Source of the DNA: Acidobacteriota bacterium
GTDB taxonomy: Bacteria; Acidobacteriota; Vicinamibacteria; Fen-336
Assembly: GCA_011526565.1 (NCBI GenBank)
Contig: WYBL01000168.1
Location: 1-64,000 of the forward strand
Direction: 5' to 3'
Length of the DNA stretch: 64,000 nucleotides
Shown: positions 1 through 10,400 of the stretch, piece after piece
How the letters are laid out: each line of letters opens with the position of its first letter
Position numbering within the stretch: position 1 is the first letter of the stretch
Translations under genes and position numbers: made by a program
The notes under the pieces: generated by a model
Database searches by the model: none
Told to the model about the DNA's origin: nothing
The model's input: only the letters and a program-made list of their open reading frames with translations

Positions 1-2
1 GC

Positions 3-89
3 GAAGGCACGCTCGAAGTCCCGTTCAGAGTTGCCTTCCTCGACGACCACGAGAAGCGCTTCCCGGTCCTGCTGCCCGCCGCCGCGTAA
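3..89 (+). CDS. C-terminal fragment of an unidentified protein (5' end outside window)
   Basis: An open frame enters from the left edge and stops at TAA (87-89), giving 28 residues that end in FPVLLPAAA. The mix of charged and beta-strand-like hydrophobic residues (for example VPFRVAFLDD) looks like a genuine protein end, and the other two plus frames are arginine/cysteine/proline-rich noise. Too little remains to name a family. Strong third-position GC bias in this frame agrees with coding. A perfect hairpin lies about 32 bases after the stop. Confidence 0.5.
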   Translation, partial: EGTLEVPFRVAFLDDHEKRFPVLLPAAA

Positions 90-120
90 CCGACAGGACA
101 GAACAGAGCCAGTTGGTGTC

Positions 121-139
121 GGCGACCCCCGGGGTCGCC
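121..139. repeat. Perfect palindrome, 9-base arms
   Basis: GGCGACCCC and its reverse complement flank one central base. It lies 32 bases after the stop of the left-edge gene fragment, so it could act as a terminator stem, but no T-tract follows. It is the first of four perfect inverted repeats in this gene-poor region. Confidence 0.5.
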
Positions 140-356
140 GGGGCGACGCTCGCCTTTCGTCGAGCCCGCTGTCCCGTCGTCCAGCCCCGTCACCCCGGCC
201 TCGCCCCAGTCTCAGGCCGCCTGCCGAGCTGCTGCTCCCTCGGCGGGCTCGCTTGTCGCCGCTCAGACTCCCATTGCCGGCGAGCCCGGCCCACAACGAA
301 GGGCTGTTCGTGGCCGCGTTGAACTACCACTACAACCGCTGTCCGCGGCCCAGGAT

Positions 357-375
357 GACGTAACGCTGTTACGTC
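357..375. repeat. Perfect hairpin, 8-base arms, 3-base loop
   Basis: GACGTAAC, loop GCT, then GTTACGTC. It is less GC-rich than its surroundings, so chance from base composition is less likely than for a pure G/C palindrome. It has the size of an operator or a small structural element. No flanking gene on either strand explains it. Confidence 0.5.
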
Positions 376-509
376 TAGGAGCGCCGCCAAGACGACACGG
401 GACCGCGACTCAAGACCATGCCGCCGTTGCTCGTGACCGGCGGCGGCTTCCTCGGCCGCGGGACCGTCACCTCAGCCGGCGCGTCCCGAGGGCCTGCGCG
501 CCGCGGCTG

Positions 510-531
510 CCGACAACGTCCACGTTGTCGG
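510..531. repeat. Perfect palindrome, 10-base arms
   Basis: CCGACAACGT and its exact reverse complement are separated by two bases. A purine-rich motif (GAGCGACCGAAGGGAGCG) starts a few bases downstream. It resembles the stem of a dispersed repeat unit. No second copy of the whole unit was found in this window. Confidence 0.5.
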
Positions 532-571
532 GCGGAGCGACCGAAGGGAGCGTAGCGAACAGCCGCGGGTA

Positions 572-638
572 CCCGGCACGGGCGACGCCACTACAACCGA
601 CCCGTTGCTACAACCGGACCTGCGTCGCCCGTGCCGGG
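572..638. repeat. 17-base perfect inverted repeat around a 33-base spacer
   Basis: Arms at 572-588 (CCCGGCACGGGCGACGC) and 622-638 are exact reverse complements. The spacer holds two copies of CTACAACCG (591, 608). Transcribed, it would form a very stable 17-bp stem. It could be a small mobile or REP-type element, a structured RNA, or a remnant of a site for site-specific recombination. None of these can be chosen from the sequence alone. Confidence 0.55.
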
Positions 639-1041
639 CGAGCAGGCCCTCGGGCCGACCTGGGACGCGGACAGCTACAACCGGCACCGAGACCGGCGCG
701 GCCACGCCTCAGGACGACGCTGGGCTCGTGGTGCGCGCTCCACACGTTACCGGCGAGCACCACGAGGTCAGCGCACCGCATGGAGCCGTTGCGTGGCGAG
801 GTGCTGGCCGGCGCGGCGCCTGCCGTTGCCGGACCACCCGTGCAGGCGACGTGACGGGCTGGACCTCGCCGCGCACTCAACGACACCGGCCGGGTGGCGC
901 CCGCCATGCCCGGCCGTGCCGATGCAAGGCGGATGCCGCACGGCCCACACCAATTCACCAGTGGATCCGCAGTCTGTCACCATCTGGCCGATCTGGGCAG
1001 CCAATAGATGAGCGCCGGAGGTCCCGGAAAGACCGTTCAAG

Positions 1042-1482
1042 TCATGTCGAAGACAGGCTTGTTCTCACGGGACCGAATGAGATTATCCGGAGGAGTGAAA
1101 TCCGCCAGTGCCCGTCCTCTAGGTAGAGGCGAGTGTCGTCCAAGCGAACAGATCCATCCCCAAAGTGCATGCGGAAGGCCACGATGGCCTCCGCCTCGCC
1201 CTGATATCGTTCTTCTACGATCTCGACTCGTCGAAGGCTACGACCTCGCGTCGTCCAGTCCCACCATTCCGCTACGCTAATGCCCCCACGGCTCGCCTCC
1301 GATCGATCCCGCTCGCCGATGTGCCCTTGAGCCTCCTCGTACAGGCCCTGAGCGGCTGCCATGTATGCGGCCCGAATAACAGCGCCAGGCTTCAAGAACG
1401 GACGTTCTCCCCGCACCGGCACCTGCAGCCCACCAGCACAGCCCGCACCAAGCACGATCAAGAGGACGTACACAGCAGACAT
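1042..1482 (-). CDS. Small putative lipoprotein, DUF4878/NTF2-like fold; candidate immunity protein
   Basis: This 146-residue protein starts MSAVYVLLIVLGAGC, a short hydrophobic segment ending in a lipobox-like GAGC, so it is probably exported and lipid-anchored after cleavage before Cys15. The remainder has the look of the small alpha+beta lipoproteins called DUF4878: helices with AAYMAAAQGLYEEA, then strands such as AEAIVAFRMHFGDG and a closing GHWRISLLRII. The start was chosen at this ATG because the open frame upstream of it overlaps the giant gene and has no signal-like sequence. It begins 14 bases after the stop of the giant Rhs-type gene on the same strand, the usual place of an immunity gene. 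A periplasmic immunity role is inference; an unrelated housekeeping lipoprotein is possible. Confidence 0.7.
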   Translation of the reverse strand: MSAVYVLLIVLGAGCAGGLQVPVRGERPFLKPGAVIRAAYMAAAQGLYEEAQGHIGERDRSEASRGGISVAEWWDWTTRGRSLRRVEIVEERYQGEAEAIVAFRMHFGDGSVRLDDTRLYLEDGHWRISLLRIISFGPVRTSLSST

Positions 1483-1496
1483 GCCACGGGGCCGGC

Positions 1497-4400
1497 TCAC
1501 TTGCCCGCCAGCCTTCTCGCGAGCGTGTCCTTGGCAGTCTTGATCTCCTCCGAGGTCAGTCCAGTGCCACCCGCAACGCCCCCCTCCCACCCCAGACTCA
1601 TCAAGCCGGCTTGGCTGTTCCTGAAGATTCCGAAGGCGTGGCCCAGTTCGTGTGCCAGCATCAGAGGCCCGGAGCGGAACTTGCTGAGCGCAAGCGCGCC
1701 CGGATGGGCCATCGGGTTGTTAGTGACCCAAGCGATGCCGGCTTTGGTGAATCCCTCGGAATAGATGTTCCGCGCGAGGATCACTGGGATCTCTCGGCTA
1801 CTCCACGTCCCCCAAGCCAGCCCAACCTCTTGGAGAATGTCTCTCATCGACTTCTCGACACCGGCATTGCTCCCAGTCCTGTAGTCGCCAACGTCCAGGT
1901 TGGTCGCGGTCTCCAATTGCCGCGGCGGTGCCATCGCGAACTGCACACCTATCGCTGGCCCCCAAATGCCGCCTGCGCCCGCTACAGCAGCCGCAAACTC
2001 GTCTGGGGCCCAGCCCGCGTAAGGCACCGGTGCCTCCGCGGGACCGACCACATAGACGGGCACGAGTGAAATCAGTGTGCTCGACGCTGCCGTGGCAAGC
2101 ACCCTAAGCAAGGACCCGCTCAGGCTGGCCATCGACTGAACGATGGAGAACGTGGCCGCGACTCCTACGCTCTCGAAGAAGAACCCCGTCGGGTCGCGGT
2201 GATCCTGAGGAGACGAAGCTGCGTATGTGTAGGCGTGAAGCGTGCGCGGGTCTGGCAGTGCTCCCCGACTCCGGTCGGTCGATGCGAACCTCCCACTCCC
2301 TGGTTCCATCCATCTGGCTCTGTGGTAGGCCATCCGGACGTTGGGGTCGTAGGGTTCGCTTGCGAAGAGGTAGGGCTGGGGGTCTGTTCCTACGTGGGAC
2401 AGCAGTTGACCGAAGGCATCCAGGGAGTAGGTGTCGGTGACGGTCCCCGCCTCGTCGGTGAGGTTCCGAACCGAGCCGATGCCGTCGCTCGTGTAGAAGC
2501 GGCTCTCCCAGCCGCTGGCCACCGTGGTGCTCGGGCGGATGACCGACAGCAGGTCGTCGCCGCCGCGGACGTAGACCGCTCGCAGGCCGGCGGGCACGAC
2601 CTCGGCCACGACGTGGCTGAGGCCGCCTGACGTGTCGACCAAGAAGTCCACGACCTCCGCAGCCTGGCCCGGCAGCGTCGTCGTCGTCCGGACGCGCACG
2701 CCGTCGGCGTCGTAGTCCGTCTGGATCACCGTTCCGTCCGGCTTCTCCATCCGGATCAGGCGGTTCTCTTCGTCCCAGGTCAGCGTCAGCTCGCCCGACT
2801 TGGTGACCAGGTTCCCGTTCGCGTCGTAGCTGTGGCTCGTCGTGGCCGCGCCGAAGACCTCGGTCAGCAGGCGGTCGCGGGCGTCGTACGTGTAGTCGAC
2901 CGTCCCCGCCTGGAGGTTCGCGCTCGGGGTGCCCGCCGGGCCGATGGCCGTGACCTGTTGTTGGCGGTTGCCGACCGGGTCGTAGGTCCAGTTGCGCGAG
3001 TAGCTGAGATCCGCGCCCGCGGAGACGGTCTCGGAGGTGAGTCTGTAGAGATCGTCGTAGCCGTAGACGCGGCTGACGCCGTTCAGCTCGTCGATCCGCG
3101 TCCGGTTGCCCGCCGGGCCGAGGGTGAAGGCCTGCTGGAACACCGCGCCGAGCGGGCCAGCAGCCGAGAGCTGCGTGAGCCGGTTCAGGGGCGAGTACTG
3201 GTAGCTCGTCTCGACGCCATTCGGCAAGGCCAGGCGTTCGCGGTTGCCGTTCGCGTCCCAGTCGAAGTCGTAGGTGCGTCCCAGATGATCCTGGACCGTG
3301 TCGAGACGGCTCGCATCGTCGTAGCCGTAGCTCGTGGCGAGAGCGTCCGAGCCGACCGTCGCCGTCATCGTCTCGCGGGCGCCGTTGGGGTTGTAGGCGA
3401 AGCCGAGGCTTCCGACGCCGGGCTGGGCGATCGACGTCAGCCGGTCGCGGTTGTCGTAGCCGAAGGTCGTCGTCCCGCGAGCGTCCGTGGCAGCCAGCCG
3501 GCGGCCCGTCGTCGAGTAGCTGAATCCGACGGTCCGCCCGCTCTGGAAGAGCTTGCTGGTGAGGCGAGAGTTGATGTCGTAGCCGAAGGTCGTGGTCCGG
3601 CCGATGAAGTCGGTCCACGTCTCCAGGCTGCCCGCCGCGTCGTAGGTCTTGGACTCTCGCGCTCCGTCCGGGAGGATGCGCGCGACTTCCCGTCCGAGCT
3701 TGTCGTATTCGAAGCGGGTTTCGTTGCCGTTCGCGTCGCGCTGAACGAGGCGGTTGCCCAGTTCGTCGTACTCGTACTCGGTTCGCTGATTCAGCGCGTC
3801 GACGACCGCCGTCAGCCGCCCCAGCTTGTCGTACTCGAACTGCGTCAGCTTGCCGGCCTGATCGCGCTCGCCCACCCGCCGGCCCAGCTCATCGTAGGTC
3901 GTCTCCGTGAACGTCCCGTCCGGGAAGAGCGTCTTCGTCCGGCGGTTCAGGTCGTCGTACTCGAAGGTCGTCGTGTTCAGTCGGGCGTCGCGGATCGAGA
4001 CCTGGTTGCCGTTCGCGTCGTAGCCGAACAGCGTCTCGTTGCCGAGCGGGTCGCGCACCTTCGTGCGGCGACCGGCCGAGTCGTACTCGTAGGTCGTGCT
4101 CTTGCCGCGCGCGTCCTTGCTCTCCACCAGGCGACCTGCCGGATCGTACACGCTCTCCGTGAACGTCAGATCCGGGAACCTTGTCCGGATCAACCTCCCC
4201 AGGTCGTCGTAGAGGTAGCTCGTGGTGTGGCCGCCTCGGTCCTTCGCGGTCAGCCGCCGGCCTTCGTTGTCGTAAGTCGATTCGTCCGTGGTCAGGTCGG
4301 CATGGGTCGTCTTCACCAGCCGGCCCATCTCGTCGTACTCGAAGCTGGTCTTGCGGCCCAGCTTGTCGTACGTCTCGACCTGCCGGCCGAGCGCGTCGTA

Positions 4401-7400
4401 CACGGTCCGCGAGAAGGTCCCGTCGGGGTCGGTGGTCCGCGTCAGACGCCCCTGTTTGTCGTAGACGAACGTCGTCGTCAGCGCCTCGGTCCCCGTGCCC
4501 GTGCACGTGAACTGACCGGTCCCGTTTGCCGTGCATGTCCGTGTGACCCGAGTCGTGGACTGCGACAGCCTCTGCCCCTTCCGGTCGTAGGTGGAGCTCG
4601 TGACGTGACCGTCGGGGTCGGTCTCGGTCAACGCATTCCCGAAGCCGTCGTACGTCGTGCTGGTCGTCTGGGCGACGCCGTCGACCGTCACCGTCTGCGA
4701 CAGCACGTTGCCACGGGCGTCGTAGGTGAAGCTCGTGACATTGCCGGCGGCGTCCGTCGTCGAGGTCAGGTTGCCCCGGGCGTCGTACACGTTCGTCGTG
4801 GTCTTGCCCCGGGCGTCGGTCGCGGTCAGGACCTGGCCTCGCGCGTTGTAGGTCTGGGACGTGGTGTTCCCCAGGGCGTCGCGCGTCGAGAGCAGGTTGT
4901 CGCGGGCGTCGTAGGTGAACGTGGTCGTGGGCGGCGCCGGGTTCGAGGGCTCGTGTGGCTCCGTCTCCGTCAGCCGGTTGTTGCGGGCATCGTAGGTGCG
5001 GAGGATCTGCCGGCCGTCGGGCTGGATCTCCCGGATCACGTTGCCGCGGTCGTCGTACTCGAGGACGCGCTGCGCGCCATTCCGGTCGACCACGATCTCC
5101 TGGCTGGCGGCGAGGTTGTGGGTGTACTCGATGGTCTTGCCGAAGGCGTCCGTGTGCTGGAGCAGCCGACCGTCCGGGCCGTACTCGTTGCGGATGGGCT
5201 GACGCCCGAGGGGGTCCTCGATCGTCTCCAGGTGGTGCGGGATCTGGGACAGGTAGCCGAAGCGGGTGGTGTTCCCCTCCCGATCCGTCACCGACATCAG
5301 GTCGCCCGCGGCGTCGTAGGCGTAGGAGACGAAGTCGCCCTCCGGGTCGGTGATCCGCGTGATCCGTCCCTGGGCGTCGCGGGTGAACGTGACGCCGCGA
5401 CCGGAGACGTGGGTGATCCCCGCCGGCGTGACCGTGAGCTGGTTGGCGTTGAGGTCGCGCAGCTTCTCGAGTCCGGCGGCCTTCCCCACCTCCAGTTCCC
5501 GGCCGTCCGGCAGCGTCAGCGTGTACTTCGCGGGGCTCAGCAGCCGGTAGTCCTGGTGCGAGAACACCTGCAGCGGCCCGGGCCAGGAGCCCGTGACCGA
5601 CACCTCGTCGGTCCCGACCACGCTCAGGGAGGAGAGTGTGTTGCCCCGCTTCCGATACGTGATGCGCGCCGTCTGGATCGGCGCGAACTGCTGACACTGC
5701 GGTGAGATCTCCGCCTCGTACTCCTCGACGCGGCCGTCGGGCAGCGCGACCGTGACGATCGGCGGCCGGGCCGCCTGGATGCAGAAGGTCTGGAAGAAGC
5801 CGGGGATCACCACGCCGGTGAAGGCCAGCCCCTGATGGCGGCTTTCGCGGACCCTGACGTTCGAGACGTCGAGCTTCCAGCCGATCCCGAAGTCGCCCGG
5901 GGTCTTGTCGCGCGAGTCGTAGGTCCGGGTGATGCGGATCGGGAGGCCGGAGAGCGGCACCTCGAGGTCCGAGAAGCTGACCGTGAACTGTCCGACCTTG
6001 AGGTTGTCCTTGACCACGACGGCGAGGGTGTCGACCGAGTTCCGCCCCGCCACGTCGACGGCGACCAGTCGAACCTCGTAGGCGCCGTTCAACAGAAGCG
6101 TCGGATCGAACGTTGCGAGAGGGCCGGAGACGGCGCCGGAGCCCGATCCGAACACGACCCAGGGGACCGATGCCTCACCCGCCGGCCGATGCTCGAGGCG
6201 CCACGAGAACGCCTCACCGGTGATCGTCCCGGCGAAGACCGTGGGAGCCGTGATCGCTGCTCCTTCCGCAGGAGACGTCAACTCGACGACGGGGACCTCA
6301 CCGGTCGGCTCGCCGGGCTGGACGACGACCACGACGTCGTCGTGGGCCACCCGCTCGCGATCGTTCGCCGTCAGGCGGAGGGTGTAGGTCCCGGGCGCCG
6401 AGAACGTGGCGGTCGCCGAGCAGGTCTCCGCCGTGCACGTGCACGTGTCGCCCGCCGGGCTGACCACGCACGACGGGCCGCCGAAGACCACGGTGCCAGC
6501 ACCGGGCTTCGCGAAGACACTCCACCCCGCCGTCAGGGCTGCCGGCTCGGGCAGGCCCTCGTCCGAAACGGCCCCGGCCAGGGCTACCTCGTTCGCGGGC
6601 AGCGCGATCTCCTGATCGGGGCCCGCCGACACCGCAGGCGGCTGGTTCGCGCCGGCATTCACGACCACGGTGACGTCGTCGAAGGCGGTCGACTCGCCAT
6701 CCGTCGCCGTCAACCGCAGCACGTAGGTCCCGCGGCGGTTGAACGTCGCGGTCGTGTTGCGGCTCCCCGGGTCCGAGAACGCCACTGCGCCGCAGGGCGC
6801 GACGCAGCCGCTGCCCGTGCCGGTCACCGCGGCGACAGACCAGGCCATCGTGACGCCGCCACCGAGCGGCAGCCCGTCGTCGGTGACCGTCGCCGACAGC
6901 GCGACCGCCGTGTCCGGCGGGAGCGTGATCGCCTGGTCCGGACCGGCGTCGACGACGGGAGCCGCGTTCGGCGGCAGGACTCGAACGGCCACGTCGTCGG
7001 TCGAGACGATCTGGCCGTCGCTTGCCGTGAGTCGCAGCACGTAGGTGCCGACGACCGGGAAGCTCACGTTCGTGGTAGCGCTCGACGGACTCGCGAACAC
7101 GGCGGGCGCCGGGCCCGTGAGCGTGCTCCACGCGAGGCTCAACCCCTCGCCCGCCGGTTTGCCGTCGTCCGAGGCGCTCCCGGCCAGAGATGTGACTCCC
7201 TGGGCCAGCGAGAGCGTCTTGTCGGGGCCAGCGTTCACCACCGGGGCGTCGTTGTCCGTGCCCTCGGCCAGGACCGTCACGGGCAGGTCCGCCGACACCG
7301 CATACTCGCCATCAGACGCGGTCAGGCGAAGCCGATAGGCTCCCGGCGCACCGAACAGCACCGACGTCGCCGGGTTGGAGGGCTCGTCGAAGACCACCTC

Positions 7401-10400
7401 TCCGGGACCGTCGACGACGGTCCACGTCACGGTCAGCGGCTGACCCTCGGGGAGGCCGTCGTCTTCCACGACTCCGCCGAGCGTCGCCGTGTCGTCGGGC
7501 AACCGCAGGACGAGGGCCGAGCCGGGGTAGACGGCCGGGGGTTGGTTCTCGCCGCCCGGCGACTCGACGCGAAGCGTCATCGAGTCGAAGCGGAAGCGGT
7601 CCCCGTCCCAGGCCCTCAGCCTCAGCGTGTAGGTTCCGGCGCGGGTCGCGCGGACCGTGGCGGAGGGGGACGCGGGATCATCGAACTCGACGCTGCCGGG
7701 CCCGCTGACCTGCAGCCAGCGGGTGTGGAACGTCTCCGAGTCGGGATCCGAAGCCGAGCCGCCGAGGACCACCTCGTTCGTCGGCAAGGTGATCGTCAGG
7801 TTCGGACCCGCGTCGACGACAGGGCGCTGGTTGGCAGCGATCAGGCTCGCCGTGACCTCGTCGCTGGCGGCCAGTTCCCCGTCGGCCGCCGCGAGTCGGA
7901 AGGTGTAGGCGCCGGCGCCGGCCAGGCCTGCCGTCGCGTCGCACGTCGCCCCGGATGCGTCGCCGTCCGGGCTGGTCGGCACGCCTGCACACGTCGCCTC
8001 GGCGAGGGTCGCCGAGCCGCCGCCCGGAGAGGCGACCACCGACCAGTTCCCGGTCAGCGCAAGCGGCTCGGGGAGCCCGTCGTCCTGGATCGTGCCGGAC
8101 AGCGGCAGCGCCGCGCCCGCGGGGCGCAGGGAGACGCCGTCGATCCGGACGAGGGTGCCGCTGGTGCTGCTCGCGATCAGGACGAGCCGCAGCGTGGCCG
8201 CGGCGGCTGGGGGCACCAGCGGGACAGCGTAGACGCTCCACGTGGATCGATGGATCGTATCGGGCGTGAAGTGCGCGCTGATCACGTCGCCGGTCGCGGA
8301 GCGGAACTCGGCGACCACGACGAGGCCGGCGAACGGCGCCGACGGGTCGGCGCGGTGCCAGACCTCCAGGTCCAGCCGTCGCCCGCGGAACGCCGTCACG
8401 GGAATGTCCTGCCGGATCCCCGCATTGCCCACGAGGGCGCGGAAGCGATTCAGCCCCTCGACGACGTCGTCCGTCGCCGTCGTGAACGTCCCCGGATCGA
8501 ACGTCCAGCCTGCCAGCCCATCCTCGGCTCCCCCGTTGACCACGAGGTTGGTCCCGAGTGGAACCGTGACGTCGGGCCCCGCGTCGACGACGGGCGCCTG
8601 GTTCACGCGCGCGGGCAGGTACTGCACCACCACGTCGTCGTGAACCGGCCCGCGGCCGTCGTCCACCGTCAATCGCAGGACGTACGTGCCCAGCTCGGAG
8701 AACTGCGCGGTGCCGGTGCTCGCGCACGAGACCCGGCCGTCGGTCTGTTCCACCTCGCAGGCCTGGTTCGTCGAGATCACGACGGGCCCCGGTCCGGACA
8801 CGACGGTCCAGTTCGAGATCAGGGCCGAGCCGTACGGAAGGCCGTCGTCAGTCAGGCTCCCGGCGAGCACACGGGTTGTCTCGGGAGCGTACAGCCGGCG
8901 GTCCGGACCAGCGTCGACGACGGGCGGGGTGTTCGCGGCGGTCACGACGACGCGGGCCTCGTCGGAGCCCAGCCGATCGCGATCGAACGCCGTCAGGCGG
9001 AGCACGTACTCCCCGCGGCCCTCGAACGTCGCCGACGTCGCCGCCGTGTTCGTGCCCGCGAACGTGACCCGGCCGTTCGCAGGCGCCGAGACGACACCCC
9101 ACGTGTAGACGAGTTCCGTCACGGGCTGGCCGTCGTCCGTCGCCGTCCCGACGAGCGCCGCCGTCACGACCGGCGCCTCGAGCACGACATCGGCCCCGGC
9201 GTCCACGACGGGCGCCTGGTTCGGCGTCGCGGTGACGTAGACGGGCGACTCGTACAGGTTGTTCGCCTCGTCGGACTCGGCACGCACGCCGTGCCCCGCG
9301 CCGTCGTCGTCCGCCGACACCCACACCGGGAGCGCCGCCGTGCCCAGGGGGATCTCCAGCGAAACGTCCTCGAAGCTCGCCGGACGCAGCGGCGAGGTCG
9401 TCGAAACCGTGCCGAGCAGAGTGCCACCGGCGCGCGGATCACCCGAGTAGAACGAGACGGGAATGCCGGGGCCGGCCAGGCTGCCGCCCTTGTTGCCGAT
9501 GCGGGCCGTGACCGTCGTGCCCGAGCCCGACTCGACCTTCCGGACGTAGGAGGGCAGGAGGTCGGCCTGCGCGAACACGCAGCCTTCGATCAGGTGGTTC
9601 TGGCGATACGAGTTGTAGGTCAGCCACGACGGTTGCTCGCGGCGGGGAACGCGGCCGTCGTCGCCGATGTTCGTGACGTGGTAGCTGTGCTGGTTCCACA
9701 GCCGGCGAGTGGGAACCCACTGGTCGGCCGCGTCCTTGAACACGTAGACGCCTGCACGCTCGGTGTTCCAGTCGATGAGGTTGGCGACGCTGACGATCTC
9801 AGCTCGGCCATCGGCGTCGACATCGACGACGAGGGGGTACTCGAGCCCCGTCGCGCTTCCCATCGGCGTTTCGAACAGGACGGCGCCGTCGCTCCCCCGA
9901 TAGACCCTGAGGTGAATCTCGTCCCCGTAGAGGACCTCGGAGGAGCCATCGCCTTCGAGGTCGAAGGCCGAGGAACCGGTGCGGTGAGACGACGGGTCGT
10001 GAGTCGGCCGCGACCACTTCACCGTCCCGTTTCCTTCGAAAACGGTGTAGGCAGTAGCGCCCGCAACACCGATCTCGGGCTCGCCGTCGTCGTCGACGTC
10101 TGCAACCAGAGGCGGGCCACCGCTTCCGCGATTGGTGGAGCCCAGAGCCGCTGGAAGGAGCACGGGGCCCCACTTGAGCGTGCCGTCGTGCTCCAGGAGG
10201 CGAACCTCGGAGTTCCCGACGGCCACGATCTCCGGAAACGGATCGGAATCGAAGTTCCCAAGGGCGACGTACCCGTCCGGGATGTTGCCGAGCCCCCCTG
10301 CGATCAGTGAGCTCCGCTCCCAGTAGTTGGAACCGTTCGCCCGGTAAGCCGTATTCCCGGCGACCACCTCGGGAACGCCATCCATGTCGAGATCCGCCAC

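Larger units (their letters stand above)
330..683. repeat. Four direct copies of CTACAACCG
   Basis: The exact 9-mer occurs at 330-338, 591-599, 608-616 and 675-683, all in the same orientation. Two of the copies lie in the loop of the long inverted repeat. In about 350 bases a given 9-mer is not expected even once, so the repetition is real. Spacing is irregular, so this is neither a CRISPR nor a simple iteron array. Confidence 0.5.
90..1041. other. Gene-poor intergenic region of about 950 bases with dense palindromes
   Basis: No reading frame here has both a plausible start with a ribosome site and protein-like composition. The open frames are arginine, cysteine, serine and proline rich, as expected from random GC-rich DNA. 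Four perfect inverted repeats (121-139, 357-375, 510-531, 572-638) and four copies of CTACAACCG lie in its first 700 bases. It sits downstream of the giant Rhs-type gene and its small neighbour, a place where such loci often keep rearrangement debris, but no displaced toxin tip or immunity gene is recognisable. From about 690 to 1041 I see nothing definite. Confidence 0.5.

Noticed and set aside
330-640. Possible integron attC sites
   Set aside because: The palindromes lack the GTTRRRY/RYYYAAC core pairs of attC and no integrase or cassette gene is present.
605-1126. Open frame of 173 codons in the gene-poor left region
   Set aside because: Arg/Pro/Ser/His-rich, no ribosome site, and its end overlaps the lipoprotein gene; several equally long frames exist on both strands.
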